Positions 8,073 through 18,200 of a stretch of 64,000 nucleotides of DNA are shown piece after piece. This DNA is from Saccharicrinis sp963666825 (GTDB lineage Bacteria > Bacteroidota > Bacteroidia > Bacteroidales > Marinilabiliaceae). The stretch covers positions 4,216,001-4,280,000 of the forward strand of contig OY763044.2 of assembly GCA_963666825.2 (NCBI GenBank), written 5' to 3'. Numbering within the stretch: the stretch's first letter is position 1; each line of letters opens with the position of its first letter. The notes below the pieces were generated by a model. The model did no database searches. It had not been told where the DNA came from and was given only the letters and a program-made list of their open reading frames with translations. A program made the translations under genes and the position numbers.

Positions 8073-10379
8073 TTATTGAGAACAATAATATCTGAAAAAG
8101 CTACATTCTTTTATGATACGATCAAAGAACCTGGTATCCTGATAACCTTCTTTTAACTCTTTAAAGCTCTGTTTATAATCGATAATTTCGTCCCTTAAAT
8201 TTCCATCATATCCCCAATATGCAAAATCATCCTTGTGATTATACAAGTTATTCAATTCACATTTAGCCATCATATATAAACAACGTGCATTTAATTCTTT
8301 ATCTGTAGATAAATTAATGGTATTGCGATAATATTGATATGCTTTATTGGCCAATGGATAGTAGGTTCTTTTGCTATAACTCACATTACATAAATTATAG
8401 CCAACACCATCTTCCATCTTTTTATTTCTTTCCTCAATTTGTTTATCAGACCAGGCAAAATAATAAGAATTACAGCAGTTTGATTTATCCTGAAGAACCC
8501 CTCTGTAATAACCAGTATTAGATACATTGAAATAGTAATTACCTAATAAGTAATTTGCCAACTTCCTTTTCCAGGTTTTTTCATCATGACTTAAGGAATC
8601 CAGTTTTAACAATGTAACAGATAAGTCTTTCTTAGTAAGTTGAGGTTTTATAAACGAAAACACAGATGCTAAGTACACCGAATCTTCCATCAGTACATCT
8701 TCACAATCAAAGCATTCCACAATATTATTACTAAATACTTTTGCTGGGATCACTCGTCCTATTCCTGTATCTGTAGAATAATCTTTACTGGATTTAAAGT
8801 GTACCAACGCTGTTTGCGGATCAGCCTCGTTTAAATAATACATGCCCAAATGATACTCTATAAACTCAATGGGTTCCATTAAAGCTGTCTGTCCCTTAAT
8901 GTTTTGCTCAAACAGATATTTTTCAAGACCGGATTTTTGTGGCTGAAGAATAAACTCTTTTAATTGCAGCAGTAATGCTAAAGATCCCATATTTTCCACT
9001 TCAAGAATACTATTATGAACCAGAAAGCTTTGAGCTAATTTACCCTGATGGTACAAAAGGTGACCAACATATTCCTTTAAAAGGTCCTTATTATCTTCTG
9101 TCAAATTACTTTTTGATAACAAGATAGCAAGGTCTTCCTCCTGCTCAATACCCATATTATCCCACGCAAAAACCTTGTAAACGGATCTCAACTGATCACC
9201 TAATGATGCATAAGTTGTATAGGATTTTATTTCGTTTAATTTAAGATTAGCATTACTAAAATCCCCTTTCAGAAAACTTAAATAAGAGGAGCACAAGATC
9301 CAGAAATCCTTGCGTTCTGGTTTTGAAACTTTTTCCTGCTTAGCACTAATTTCCGACATTACCTTAATTTCATCCCAACATAAATTTTCCTCATCACCAC
9401 AAAGTAAACGGTCGGTAGTCATACCTATCCTACGAGGAAAAACATCATCTTCTATATCGTACAAATCTCTTACAAACATCAATTCAAGTTTTTCATCCTG
9501 TGGGGCAACTTCAGCTATTTCCTGCAAATATTGCATTTGATCTGAATAGCTTCTGATGGATTTTAAGGTCAGATAAGTAGCGCGATCATCAGCATTAGAA
9601 AAATACTGTTTACCTTCAGCATCTCTGTCTGTACAAAACTTGTAACTGGTATAGGATGAAACTTTTCTATCATAACTTTTACTAAAAACCTGCAAAAACA
9701 TATATGCGGCCTTGTTATAATCTTCCAGCGAAAAATAACATCCAGCTACCTGATCCTGCACATAATAATAGATTTCTGTTTTATTAAACTGATCTTTAAT
9801 AAACTTATTAAAGAATTGTACGGCCTCCTGATATCTTTTTGAATAATGATAATTACGGATGACCTGGTATGCATATCTTAACTTCAACTGAGTATTGTTT
9901 GAAGCATTAAATCCATCCACACCCTGAGCAATCAATTCACTTAAATCAACCACCTCATCGTTTACCATATCATTGTACGACCATGATCTTTGTCTGCGAC
10001 TATGATGTTGGTCGCTACATGTTCGTGCATATACCATATAATCATAAACAGCTTTATTGGCTCCCTCCTTTTTACCAGACCAAAGTTGTTCAAAAATTTC
10101 AGTTGTATCATTGGTTAAAGACAAAGTAATATTTTCCACTGTCCATCCGGGCAGTAGTTCCTGCCATAGCTCTACATTCTTACTTATTACAGGTTCTGAA
10201 TGTTCGTAAGCCCAGCTACAAAATAATTCTTCTTTAAAGAATGCATCATAACCTTTAGACTGAATATAGCTTTGGTTAAACAAATGATAACTGTAACTAT
10301 CATATGGATCCCATCCGCAAGCGTTGGATGTTACTTTAAAACCGAATAAAACAATAAGAATGATTACTACCCTTTTCAT
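8073..10379 (-). CDS. Large secreted TPR-like repeat protein of unknown function
   Basis: Exported protein of 768 residues with a signal peptide (MKRVVIILIVLFGFKVTSNA) and a mature start CGWDPYDSYSYHLFNQ; since a cysteine follows the hydrophobic stretch, it might be a lipoprotein, although the preceding residues are a poor lipobox. Most of the protein is helical with tetratricopeptide-like spacing, for example YQVIRNYHYSKRYQEAVQFF, GCYFSLEDYNKAAYMF and YHLGMYYLNEADPQTALVHF. Aromatic residues are abundant. The lipoprotein gene just upstream ends 25 bases before this start, so the two are almost certainly co-transcribed. The pair probably forms an envelope module; the substrate is unknown. Confidence 0.75.
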   Translation of the reverse strand: MKRVVIILIVLFGFKVTSNACGWDPYDSYSYHLFNQSYIQSKGYDAFFKEELFCSWAYEHSEPVISKNVELWQELLPGWTVENITLSLTNDTTEIFEQLWSGKKEGANKAVYDYMVYARTCSDQHHSRRQRSWSYNDMVNDEVVDLSELIAQGVDGFNASNNTQLKLRYAYQVIRNYHYSKRYQEAVQFFNKFIKDQFNKTEIYYYVQDQVAGCYFSLEDYNKAAYMFLQVFSKSYDRKVSSYTSYKFCTDRDAEGKQYFSNADDRATYLTLKSIRSYSDQMQYLQEIAEVAPQDEKLELMFVRDLYDIEDDVFPRRIGMTTDRLLCGDEENLCWDEIKVMSEISAKQEKVSKPERKDFWILCSSYLSFLKGDFSNANLKLNEIKSYTTYASLGDQLRSVYKVFAWDNMGIEQEEDLAILLSKSNLTEDNKDLLKEYVGHLLYHQGKLAQSFLVHNSILEVENMGSLALLLQLKEFILQPQKSGLEKYLFEQNIKGQTALMEPIEFIEYHLGMYYLNEADPQTALVHFKSSKDYSTDTGIGRVIPAKVFSNNIVECFDCEDVLMEDSVYLASVFSFIKPQLTKKDLSVTLLKLDSLSHDEKTWKRKLANYLLGNYYFNVSNTGYYRGVLQDKSNCCNSYYFAWSDKQIEERNKKMEDGVGYNLCNVSYSKRTYYPLANKAYQYYRNTINLSTDKELNARCLYMMAKCELNNLYNHKDDFAYWGYDGNLRDEIIDYKQSFKELKEGYQDTRFFDRIIKECSFFRYYCSQ

Positions 10380-10404
10380 TTAGTATATGCTTATTTGATA
10401 TGAT

Positions 10405-11421
10405 TTATAACTGTTTGATGATTTCTTTAAAAGAAGGGCGATTTACAAAGGAAGAATCCAAATGATAAAATATCACTTCGCCCCGATTAATATTACTCTT
10501 CTTTATTTGATGGAAAGAATTGATAACCTCTTTTGGTTTTGATTCCTCCAATTTTATCTGATCATCAACTGACAAATAAAATCCCTTATACAAAGTATCT
10601 TTAACAACTTTGTATACATCTGAATTTATAGCTTCAAAATGTATCTTATCGTTTTTGAACAGCGTTGTATTAGTTCCTTTGATGAGTTTTATTTCGCCAT
10701 TTTTGTTTTTTAATACTGTCTGTGAGAATAAAGGAAGGGCTATATCCAAAGGAATCGGATAATCGGTGTTTTGGTTAATATACTGACTAACTATACTATA
10801 CGATAATATTGAATTAGAAGAAAAATCAGAAAGATCTCCTACATTATATAGCATTAAAACACCATTATCAACCGGAGGCAATCCTGTTTCTGATTTATAT
10901 TTAACCTGATGAAGACGAATAGTGCAACTAACTTTATAGTGCTTCTTTAACAATAGTAATAACTCAAAAAAGTTATAACGGGTAGAAGCACTCCAATCAC
11001 AATCAATTTGTAACTCATTATTTTTTTGTCCAAAATGATGCACACTTATTTCATCAACCAGAGATTGAATTTTAGCAGCTAATTTTTTCACATCAGCATT
11101 AAGAAGAACCTTATTAACAATAAAAACAACAGGCACAATTTCACAATCTTTATAAACAGAATCTACCTGAGTCAAAGGATAAACAGGATAAATACCATCA
11201 TCCCAACGATCAATCGTGTTTACCTGAGCAACATCAAAATAATGCATGTATATCTTATGTACTTCCGAGGCTTTTAATCCTTCATCAGAAAAGACATTTT
11301 TTGCTTTTGATTTCCAATGGTAAAAGGAATATGAATTATCATCAGGTCTATTGCAAGATGAGAACAATACGATTACGAAAACAGATAATAAAAGCTGCTT
11401 AAATTTAAACTCAAAAGACAT
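10405..11421 (-). CDS. Lipoprotein, possible TIM-barrel fold, partner of the repeat protein
   Basis: Protein of 338 residues with a lipobox FSSC at about residues 20-23, hence lipid-anchored. The mature part alternates beta strands and helices: FYHWKSKA, IYMHYFDVAQV, IVPVVFIVN, LQIDCDWSASTRYNFFELL, CTIRLHQVKY and VLMLYNVGDL. Strands ending in acidic or polar residues (QIDCDW, MLYNVG) are typical of a (beta/alpha)8 hydrolase-like barrel such as DUF3142-type proteins; this is inference from pattern only. It is followed at 25 bases by the repeat protein gene and preceded at 14 bases by a small membrane protein, so the four genes from 12136 to 8073 look like one operon. No activity can be assigned. 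Confidence 0.7.
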   Translation of the reverse strand: MSFEFKFKQLLLSVFVIVLFSSCNRPDDNSYSFYHWKSKAKNVFSDEGLKASEVHKIYMHYFDVAQVNTIDRWDDGIYPVYPLTQVDSVYKDCEIVPVVFIVNKVLLNADVKKLAAKIQSLVDEISVHHFGQKNNELQIDCDWSASTRYNFFELLLLLKKHYKVSCTIRLHQVKYKSETGLPPVDNGVLMLYNVGDLSDFSSNSILSYSIVSQYINQNTDYPIPLDIALPLFSQTVLKNKNGEIKLIKGTNTTLFKNDKIHFEAINSDVYKVVKDTLYKGFYLSVDDQIKLEESKPKEVINSFHQIKKSNINRGEVIFYHLDSSFVNRPSFKEIIKQL

Positions 11422-11435
11422 AAATTATATTCTAA

Positions 11436-11843
11436 TTACGCTGCTTTATTAATTTGTTCAGAAACAAGCTCATTCAAATAATCAAGATCCTCCTGAGTAA
11501 AAACTGAACTATGTAGTTTTAATTTTCTATCCTTCCCTCCCTCACTATAACAGAAAGTTACTTTTCTTTCTCCGTTTTTTAAGATTTCTGTAAACTGATC
11601 AAGTTTAATAAACTTAGTTGGGGCTATAGGTCCAAGTTTTACTTCTATATGTTCATCATAAACTTTTATCGCATCTCTTTTCTTCTGAGCGAAATTAATT
11701 ACAAACAATAAAATACCTAATCCCAGCAAGTGACCGGCATTTAAAAACACGCCAGCAATCCCTACTAAAATTATTACTCCACTTAATATTAATTGTTTAC
11801 TAATATATTTATCACTAAATCTAATCGCTTTAATTGGTTCCAT
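11436..11843 (-). CDS. Small inner-membrane protein with PH-like C-terminal domain
   Basis: Protein of 135 residues. Two close hydrophobic segments, about residues 17-33 and 36-52, form a membrane hairpin. The remaining 80 residues have a beta-rich pattern (AIKVYDEHIEVKLG, KFIKLDQFTEI, KVTFCYSEG, RKLKLHSSVF) ending in a helix, as in bacterial PH-like domains attached to membrane hairpins. The function is unknown; such domains often scaffold or sense membrane states. It lies 11 bases after the 93-residue membrane protein and 14 bases before the lipoprotein gene, consistent with one operon. Confidence 0.65.
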   Translation of the reverse strand: MEPIKAIRFSDKYISKQLILSGVIILVGIAGVFLNAGHLLGLGILLFVINFAQKKRDAIKVYDEHIEVKLGPIAPTKFIKLDQFTEILKNGERKVTFCYSEGGKDRKLKLHSSVFTQEDLDYLNELVSEQINKAA

Positions 11844-11854
11844 TTATTCTCGTT

Positions 11855-12136
11855 CTATTTATTATTATAAAATTCTTTTCTTTTTTCTTCATCAATAATT
11901 TTTCTGGCACCTAAGGCTCCAATCATCCCGATGGGAACCATAACTGCAGAAGACACCAGAAATATTTTCGCTCCTAACATCGTCTTCCCTGATTTAATAA
12001 GCAATATCCCTATTAAATTGAGTAATACAATTAAACCTGCTAAATAACCTATAATACTGTATTCCGGATCTGAAAGAAATATAAAACCCAATACAACATG
12101 TATTACAACTGCAAAAATTATTTGTTTATTAACCAT
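11855..12136 (-). CDS. Small inner-membrane protein of unknown function
   Basis: Protein of 93 residues made almost entirely of three hydrophobic segments (about residues 6-24, 28-47 and 54-77), with a short Lys/Glu-rich C-terminal tail. No domain was recognised. It is the first gene of the presumed four-gene operon ending at 8073. It may be a membrane partner of the following PH-like protein. Confidence 0.6.
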   Translation of the reverse strand: MVNKQIIFAVVIHVVLGFIFLSDPEYSIIGYLAGLIVLLNLIGILLIKSGKTMLGAKIFLVSSAVMVPIGMIGALGARKIIDEEKRKEFYNNK

Positions 12137-12515
12137 ATAATTATCTCTTTAAAAGCCATATACAAACATTATTTCTGTTTACAATTTGACTGCAACAAAA
12201 CGCTTTTATACCTAAAGACAACTCTTTATGTACAATTTAAAATATTTAAAACGGGAGGAAAAGTGATTACAAATAAGGGTTATCAGGTAGCTGGTTAAAA
12301 TGATTTAAAATACATCTGTAATTATAAACCGAACCAAATATAAAACAATAATTAGTGATATCACAAAAGATTTTCTGAATTTAGATTTATGACATGGATC
12401 ATGCGCTATACCTCATCAATTACTTTTTACTTAAAATGAAAAAATCTGATAACAGAAACTTTTAATTCCATAATTATTCAACATCCTATATATTTGCTGG
12501 CATAAAAAAATAGTA
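12137..12515. other. Divergent intergenic region
   Basis: A 379-base spacer between two divergent small membrane protein genes. The plus-strand promoter is visible near its right end (12489-12496). For the minus-strand operon no clear TAnnTTTG box was found. No RNA gene or repeat was recognised. Confidence 0.4.
12489..12496 (+). promoter_or_regulatory. -7 promoter element TATATTTG
   Basis: Exact match to the Bacteroidota -7 consensus TAnnTTTG, 20 bases before the start codon of the small membrane protein gene. No good TTG element was found at the usual distance. It implies a very short leader. Confidence 0.5.
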
Positions 12516-12911
12516 ATGACAAAAGATCAAAATTTCTCTAAACAATGGATGCTGATTAGCTTTGCCATTTTTATAATTACTGAAATCATTCTGGGTGGAC
12601 TTGTCGGGCATCTTGTTGTAGGTAAATACATGTCAATTCACCTTCATTTTATGTTGCAAGGATTACTCAACTTAATAAGTTACTTTATTGGCGGATTCAT
12701 TATTGGGCTAATATCTCCAGGAATTAGAATATATGAACCTGCAGTTGGTGCCTTTCTTTCTGTTGCAACAATGTTATTACTTACGTTATTTACTCCTTTT
12801 TCATTTTTACACTTTAGCTTAACTAAAGTACTAATAGGAGGAGGTATTGCTTTTTTACTGGCCTTAAGCGGAGCAAAAGCTGGTGAAAAATTAGCGGGCA
12901 ACATGAACTAG
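12516..12911 (+). CDS. Small polytopic membrane protein (4 TM)
   Basis: Protein of 131 residues with four predicted transmembrane segments (about 11-33, 43-66, 72-97 and 100-120) linked by short loops; Gly-rich helices (GGFIIGLISPG, LIGGGIAFLLALSGAKAG) suggest tight packing. No charged catalytic residues are evident and the family was not recognised. It is convergent with tamL, and the two stop codons overlap inside the palindrome CTAG at 12908-12911, so there is no room for a separate terminator. Confidence 0.65.
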   Translation: MTKDQNFSKQWMLISFAIFIITEIILGGLVGHLVVGKYMSIHLHFMLQGLLNLISYFIGGFIIGLISPGIRIYEPAVGAFLSVATMLLLTLFTPFSFLHFSLTKVLIGGGIAFLLALSGAKAGEKLAGNMN

Positions 12912-15220
12912 AAAGGATATCCAAAAGCAATGTTAAATACTAAATTATCCTTTCTCCAGTTGGAGCTTCCAAAATTAATCTGATCCATTATCCAATAATC
13001 TCCATTTGTTGGATAGGGATTTCGCAATGGGAAAGCCACATCCAAACGAAGTACAAAAAAGGATGCATCCAGACGTAATCCAAATCCGGTTCCTACTGCA
13101 ATTTGATTAGTAAAATCAGAGAATTTAAATTCTCCTCCTTCTAATTCTTCGTTTTGATGTAACAACCAAACATTACCAGCATCAACAAAAATGGCCCCTT
13201 TTAAATAACTAATTAAATCGAAACGGTATTCCAGATTTGTTTCCAGTTTAATGTCTCCGGCTTGTTCCAGACCTAATGTATTCTGTAAACTGTCGGGTGG
13301 TAAATAAGAGCCCGGACCAACAGATCTGGAAGGAAATGCTCTTAAACTACTGGCTCCACCGGTATAAAACTGCTTATTATAGGGCATAAACTCTGAATTT
13401 CCATAAGGAATAGCTAAACCTGCAGCAATGCGACCAACCAATTTACTCTTTGATGAAAAAGAGTGATATAATCTTAAGTCGCCATAAAACTTTGCATATT
13501 GGGAATAGGCTGTTCCAAACAACTCTGAGGATTCATCCTCATATTGCTTGCCTACATTAAATGTTGATTGAATTAACGACAAGGTATTTCCTGCAAATTC
13601 TGAAGACCCGCTAAAATAGGTATTGATAAACTTATCTTTATAACTCTGATCATTATAAGTAAAAGTATATTTTAATCCCAGAATAAACTGTTCTTGCAAA
13701 CTCTCATCAATATAGTTATAAATCTCAGACCAGTCAGATTTGGTTTTAATATGCGTATAATTCAGCGAAACAAGATCCAGTTCATGATTTTTAGTTTTAG
13801 TTTCACGCCAATTATATCCAAATGATAAGTCCAGACTATTCAAATTAAATATATCAGTCATTCCTGAATAACTATACCCTGCAGTTATACTGGTTTCCGG
13901 TCTGAATTTTTTACCGACCAACCGATTGCTATTAACAAATGGGAGCAACAATTTGGGTATGGTAACTACCGCATCTGTTCCAACTTCGAAAGAGTTTATA
14001 TTACTATTGGATTTTGTTAATTGAGACTCATAAGTTGTAGATACATTAAACTGAAGCGAACTAGCACTTTGATACAAATTGCGTTCCTGATAACTTAGTG
14101 TTAATCCAGGTCCTACGTAATCATTCGATTTAGAAACAGCTTCAACCTCTGCACTTAATGATTTTGGCAAAGCACTATTTAAAAATATATTCACATTAAG
14201 CTGATTGATATTAGAAACTGATGTATCCTTTTCTATTTTAATATTTACAAACTTAAATACATTCAGGTTTGTTAGTTTTTGAAGTGTTTGTCTATAATTA
14301 TCCTCTTTATATAAATCACCAGATTTAAAAAACACTGAACGAGATACAACTTTGGGCTTCACAATGGGTTCATTTAAATATATATGTTTAATACCATTGG
14401 AATCTAATGTATCATATTGATCAGATTGTTTACCATTATAATCATGATAAACAAACACTTCATTTATAGTATACTGTTTTAAGGCATCCATTGGCATGGC
14501 TTCTTTGGCATCTAAAACCAGCTCTATGTGTTTATCCTGAGTTTTTAAAGTGTCCGCTTTAAATAATAAATACCCCGGAGAGGCAAAGAAAAAGCCATTA
14601 TTTTTAAGGATAGAAACCAGGCGATTACGTTCCGCTTTCAATAATTCTAAATTGTATTCTTTACCCGGCTTAATTAAACTATTCTCTTTTGCTCTATCTA
14701 AAAATTGCGTTAAACTATCTGTTACATCAGGATAAATTAAGGTATCAATTACATATGGCTCCTCTAGTTTTAATTTATAAGTTACCTTTACTTTTCTTCT
14801 TTTCTTATGTAATTCTTCTTGTATTTGATGTTGGAAAAACCCCTGATTATTTAAAGAGCTACTTATTTCTTTTTTTGATGTTTCTACATAATAAGATTTA
14901 TAAACGACAGGAGGTTCACCCAGCTTATTCTTCATCCAGTTTCTAAATCCTTTTTTTGGGACACTATCACCTGCTAAATTATAAAACCACAACTTCATTG
15001 GAACCAATTTCAGAAACTTCCTATTAGGCTCTGGTATAATATATTGATCTAACTCATCTAAATTAGGTTTTACCTTCAGTTCCTTGGAGTTTTCAACTAC
15101 AATTTCATCACCTTTATATAAAAACTGATTTTCGCCTAGTCTTCTTGTTGTACTGCATCCATAAAGAAGCAATAACGACAACCACAAAAAGACATATTTA
15201 TTCTTCTTTAATAACTGCAT
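12908..15220 (-). CDS. tamL: TamL: lipoprotein BamA/TamA-family outer-membrane protein
   Basis: Outer-membrane component of the translocation and assembly module, working with TamB in envelope assembly or lipid transport. The signal peptide ends in a lipobox LLYGC (Cys22), the feature that separates Bacteroidota TamL from proteobacterial TamA. POTRA-like repeats occupy about residues 30-360 (for example YKLKLEEPYVIDTLIYPDV and YTINEVFVYHDYNG). A 16-strand Omp85 barrel fills the rest, with a GGASSLRAFPSRSVGPGS segment matching the conserved VRGF/Y-type loop and a terminal aromatic FGYPF. The length of 770 fits. It overlaps the end of tamB by 23 bases, so translation is probably coupled. Confidence 0.92.
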   Translation of the reverse strand: MQLLKKNKYVFLWLSLLLLYGCSTTRRLGENQFLYKGDEIVVENSKELKVKPNLDELDQYIIPEPNRKFLKLVPMKLWFYNLAGDSVPKKGFRNWMKNKLGEPPVVYKSYYVETSKKEISSSLNNQGFFQHQIQEELHKKRRKVKVTYKLKLEEPYVIDTLIYPDVTDSLTQFLDRAKENSLIKPGKEYNLELLKAERNRLVSILKNNGFFFASPGYLLFKADTLKTQDKHIELVLDAKEAMPMDALKQYTINEVFVYHDYNGKQSDQYDTLDSNGIKHIYLNEPIVKPKVVSRSVFFKSGDLYKEDNYRQTLQKLTNLNVFKFVNIKIEKDTSVSNINQLNVNIFLNSALPKSLSAEVEAVSKSNDYVGPGLTLSYQERNLYQSASSLQFNVSTTYESQLTKSNSNINSFEVGTDAVVTIPKLLLPFVNSNRLVGKKFRPETSITAGYSYSGMTDIFNLNSLDLSFGYNWRETKTKNHELDLVSLNYTHIKTKSDWSEIYNYIDESLQEQFILGLKYTFTYNDQSYKDKFINTYFSGSSEFAGNTLSLIQSTFNVGKQYEDESSELFGTAYSQYAKFYGDLRLYHSFSSKSKLVGRIAAGLAIPYGNSEFMPYNKQFYTGGASSLRAFPSRSVGPGSYLPPDSLQNTLGLEQAGDIKLETNLEYRFDLISYLKGAIFVDAGNVWLLHQNEELEGGEFKFSDFTNQIAVGTGFGLRLDASFFVLRLDVAFPLRNPYPTNGDYWIMDQINFGSSNWRKDNLVFNIAFGYPF

Positions 15221-18200
15221 CTGATTTTTTCTTTTTGTGGTTTTTAAATAAATCTCTGAAACGAGTAAAATCTTTTATAAACATAAAAGACAAACCTGTT
15301 TTGGTTACATCACCATTTAGTTCATCTTCATATTCTGTTTTATTGAATGCTTTAATCCTGTAAGTTCCATCCTTACTTATCTTATATTCCAGTTCAAAAT
15401 CACCCGTTAAGTCACTTGATGACGAACTTCTGTTTTGTTTGTTTTCCTCAACAGCCACATTACCACCTACAGTTAGCTTCAACCTGTCATTAAATAAATT
15501 TTGAGAAACATCCACACTCACATCTGTACGCGTGTTTACCTGATTCTCAACCACCTGATTATATGAATCTATATCAAAAGAAACATCAACACCTTTTAAA
15601 TACTGAGTTGAGAACCTATTTAATTGCTGAGATAACAATTTGCTTAAACTTTGACGGGCAGTATTTTCAATTTCGTAAGTTACAGCCGTTGAAGCGGAAG
15701 CCTTATTACTTGAAAAACGGTTTAATATCAATAGTGAAAACACCTGTTTATTTAATTCAGACTCATCGTTACTTAGTTGAGTTATGGCAGCCTCAATATT
15801 ACTATTGACTTTTTTATCAGTCAATACAATATCAAAATCAATATCGGGTGACAATAAGTTACCGGAAAGATTCATAACTACCTCAACATTAATAGTTGTA
15901 TTATATGATGAAGTTTCACTTTCACTCAATTGCCCCTGGGTTACTCCCATTAGAGACAATGCATTTGTTCTGACTTTATAAATGGCTGATATATTAGCAT
16001 TGGCGTTCATAACATCACCATACCAGGTTAACGAGCTACCCTCCTTTATAGAAAAATCACGCTTAATTACATCATACAAACGAAGAGTGTATGATCCTTT
16101 TTTGATATTATATTGTCCAGTTAAAGTCTGATTACCTGATGGATCGATAGATAAGCTTAAATCGCCACTACCCACAATATTCAATTTTTCATTTGACGCA
16201 GGATCCGTAACCAGAGTAACATCCATCTGATCTGAAATACTAATATTTGTAGTTACGTTCAAACCTTTCATATCCACAGCCATCAAATCAATTCCTGTTG
16301 TATCCTCTAATGCCAATGTCGCACTATCTTTCACAAATACAACTACGTCATCCTGAGTTGCAGCTTTAGGCTCTGAAGAAGTAACCACATAAGTAAAATC
16401 TGATTTATTATTAAACGCAGTTGTCAATATAATATTTGGCTGCAAGGTATTTCCGGCAACTTTTACATCTAAATCAGCAATCACTTTACCATAGTAATTA
16501 CCCTGCGAACTTTCCGGTTTATTCAGCAGCAAAAATTGATCAGCATCCAGTTTAATATCGAATTCCGGATTTGATAATTCTTTAAAATTTATGTTTCCAT
16601 CAATAAAAGCTTCATTTCCATCCTCATCCTTAACCTTCATATGATCAAAAAGAACCAAGCTATTACTTACACTAATTTTACCATCATTAATACTAAAATC
16701 AGTATTTGCTGCTGTTGGGTTAAAGGTGGTATTCTTAAATAAAACAAATCCATTAATATCCGGTTGGTTTTTATTCCCAACAATATCTACCTTCCCTGAC
16801 AGGTGTCCTTCAAACTTATTTAAATATTGATGCGTCATGGGTTCTATCAAACTAAAATCAAGTGAATCAATATTTACAGATGCTTCAATATCATTGGAAA
16901 CTGCATCTGAATTTAACTTTGCATATCCACTTAAATTAATTTGATCCCCTAATGCTTTAACTTTAAAAATATTCATATCCCCGGTTTTTACCTGAGATAC
17001 ATCTAAATTTAATTTTAAAGGATCCTGCAAGATATTTTGATACCACAGCAGGTCTGTATTTACAAGCATTGTATCATTTTGTAGCTGAAACATTCCATCC
17101 CCTTTAACCAGTACCTTCTTTGTTTTTAGTTTATTATTATTTTCAGAAGCTACTTCATAATTAAACAAGGCTTTAGTTCCTTTTAGCTTTGCATCAAGAT
17201 CAATTTCCTTTAGCAATAAGGTATCCTGACTATAGATTTGATGAAGTCGTAAAACATAAATAGAAGAATCTGTCATCTGATTCAAATTCAATTTTACACT
17301 ATCCATTGTATATTTTTGGTCTGATGTCTGATATTGAATCTGACCCAAAGCTACTTTACCCTTTAGGTTATTCCATTGGATTCCTGAAACTGAAACGCTG
17401 ACATGACCGCTTACAGAGGTTGAATCACTCATAATATTTAAAGCCTTTAGATTGGCTTGCCGCAAGTTTAGGTTGGCATTAATAAAAGGGATTGAATCTT
17501 TAAGATTTAATTCCCCAGCAAAATTAAGCGCCAGATTATCGTCTTCAATTTCAACTTTACCCTTGAAGTATTTATCTGAATATTTACCTTCAATGAGTCC
17601 ATCTTTATAACGATAATTTAATAATCCCAGATTTTTAATATTCAAATCCATATTCAATGAAGGATCTGTAAATTTGGTGGTTGATCCTTCAATCTTTCCA
17701 TCAATTGAAAGCATTTGTAATGTATCTTCTTTTTGTAAAAGATAGCCCAAATTCAAATCTTCCACGTTTAAATTAACCTGGTAAAACTCTTTATCCGGAA
17801 TTGAGTCCATATTTAGTTTTAACAGAGCATCAATATTTCCGGTTGAACTTTCTAAATGAATATCTGAAGACAAATTATTTTTATTTCCTAGCAGCTTTCC
17901 TTTTAACAAAACGGTATCCGGAAAAGCTATTGAATTTGGAATTAAAGAGTCCGGAACATAACTTAAAAGTTTCTTTGTATTTAACTGAATTTTATTCAGG
18001 TACACATCGCCTTTAAGTTCTTCTATATTTTGTAAAGCATTTACTTTACCTACAATATCAAATAGCAAAGCTCCCTTAAGATTACCTTTAAATTTTTTAA
18101 GTTTTAATTCTGACAAACTACCGGAAATATCAGCTTGTAGATTTATTTCCACATCCTTTTTTAATGGGTTAGGTTGTTGTGTAATTAAGTACACATCAGA

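Noticed and set aside
7953..8156. 67-codon plus-strand frame between two minus-strand genes
   Set aside because: Overlaps both neighbouring genes and has no recognisable feature.
12908..12911. Possible frameshift or fusion at the overlapping gene ends
   Set aside because: Both genes end normally; the overlap is only their TAG stop codons in CTAG.
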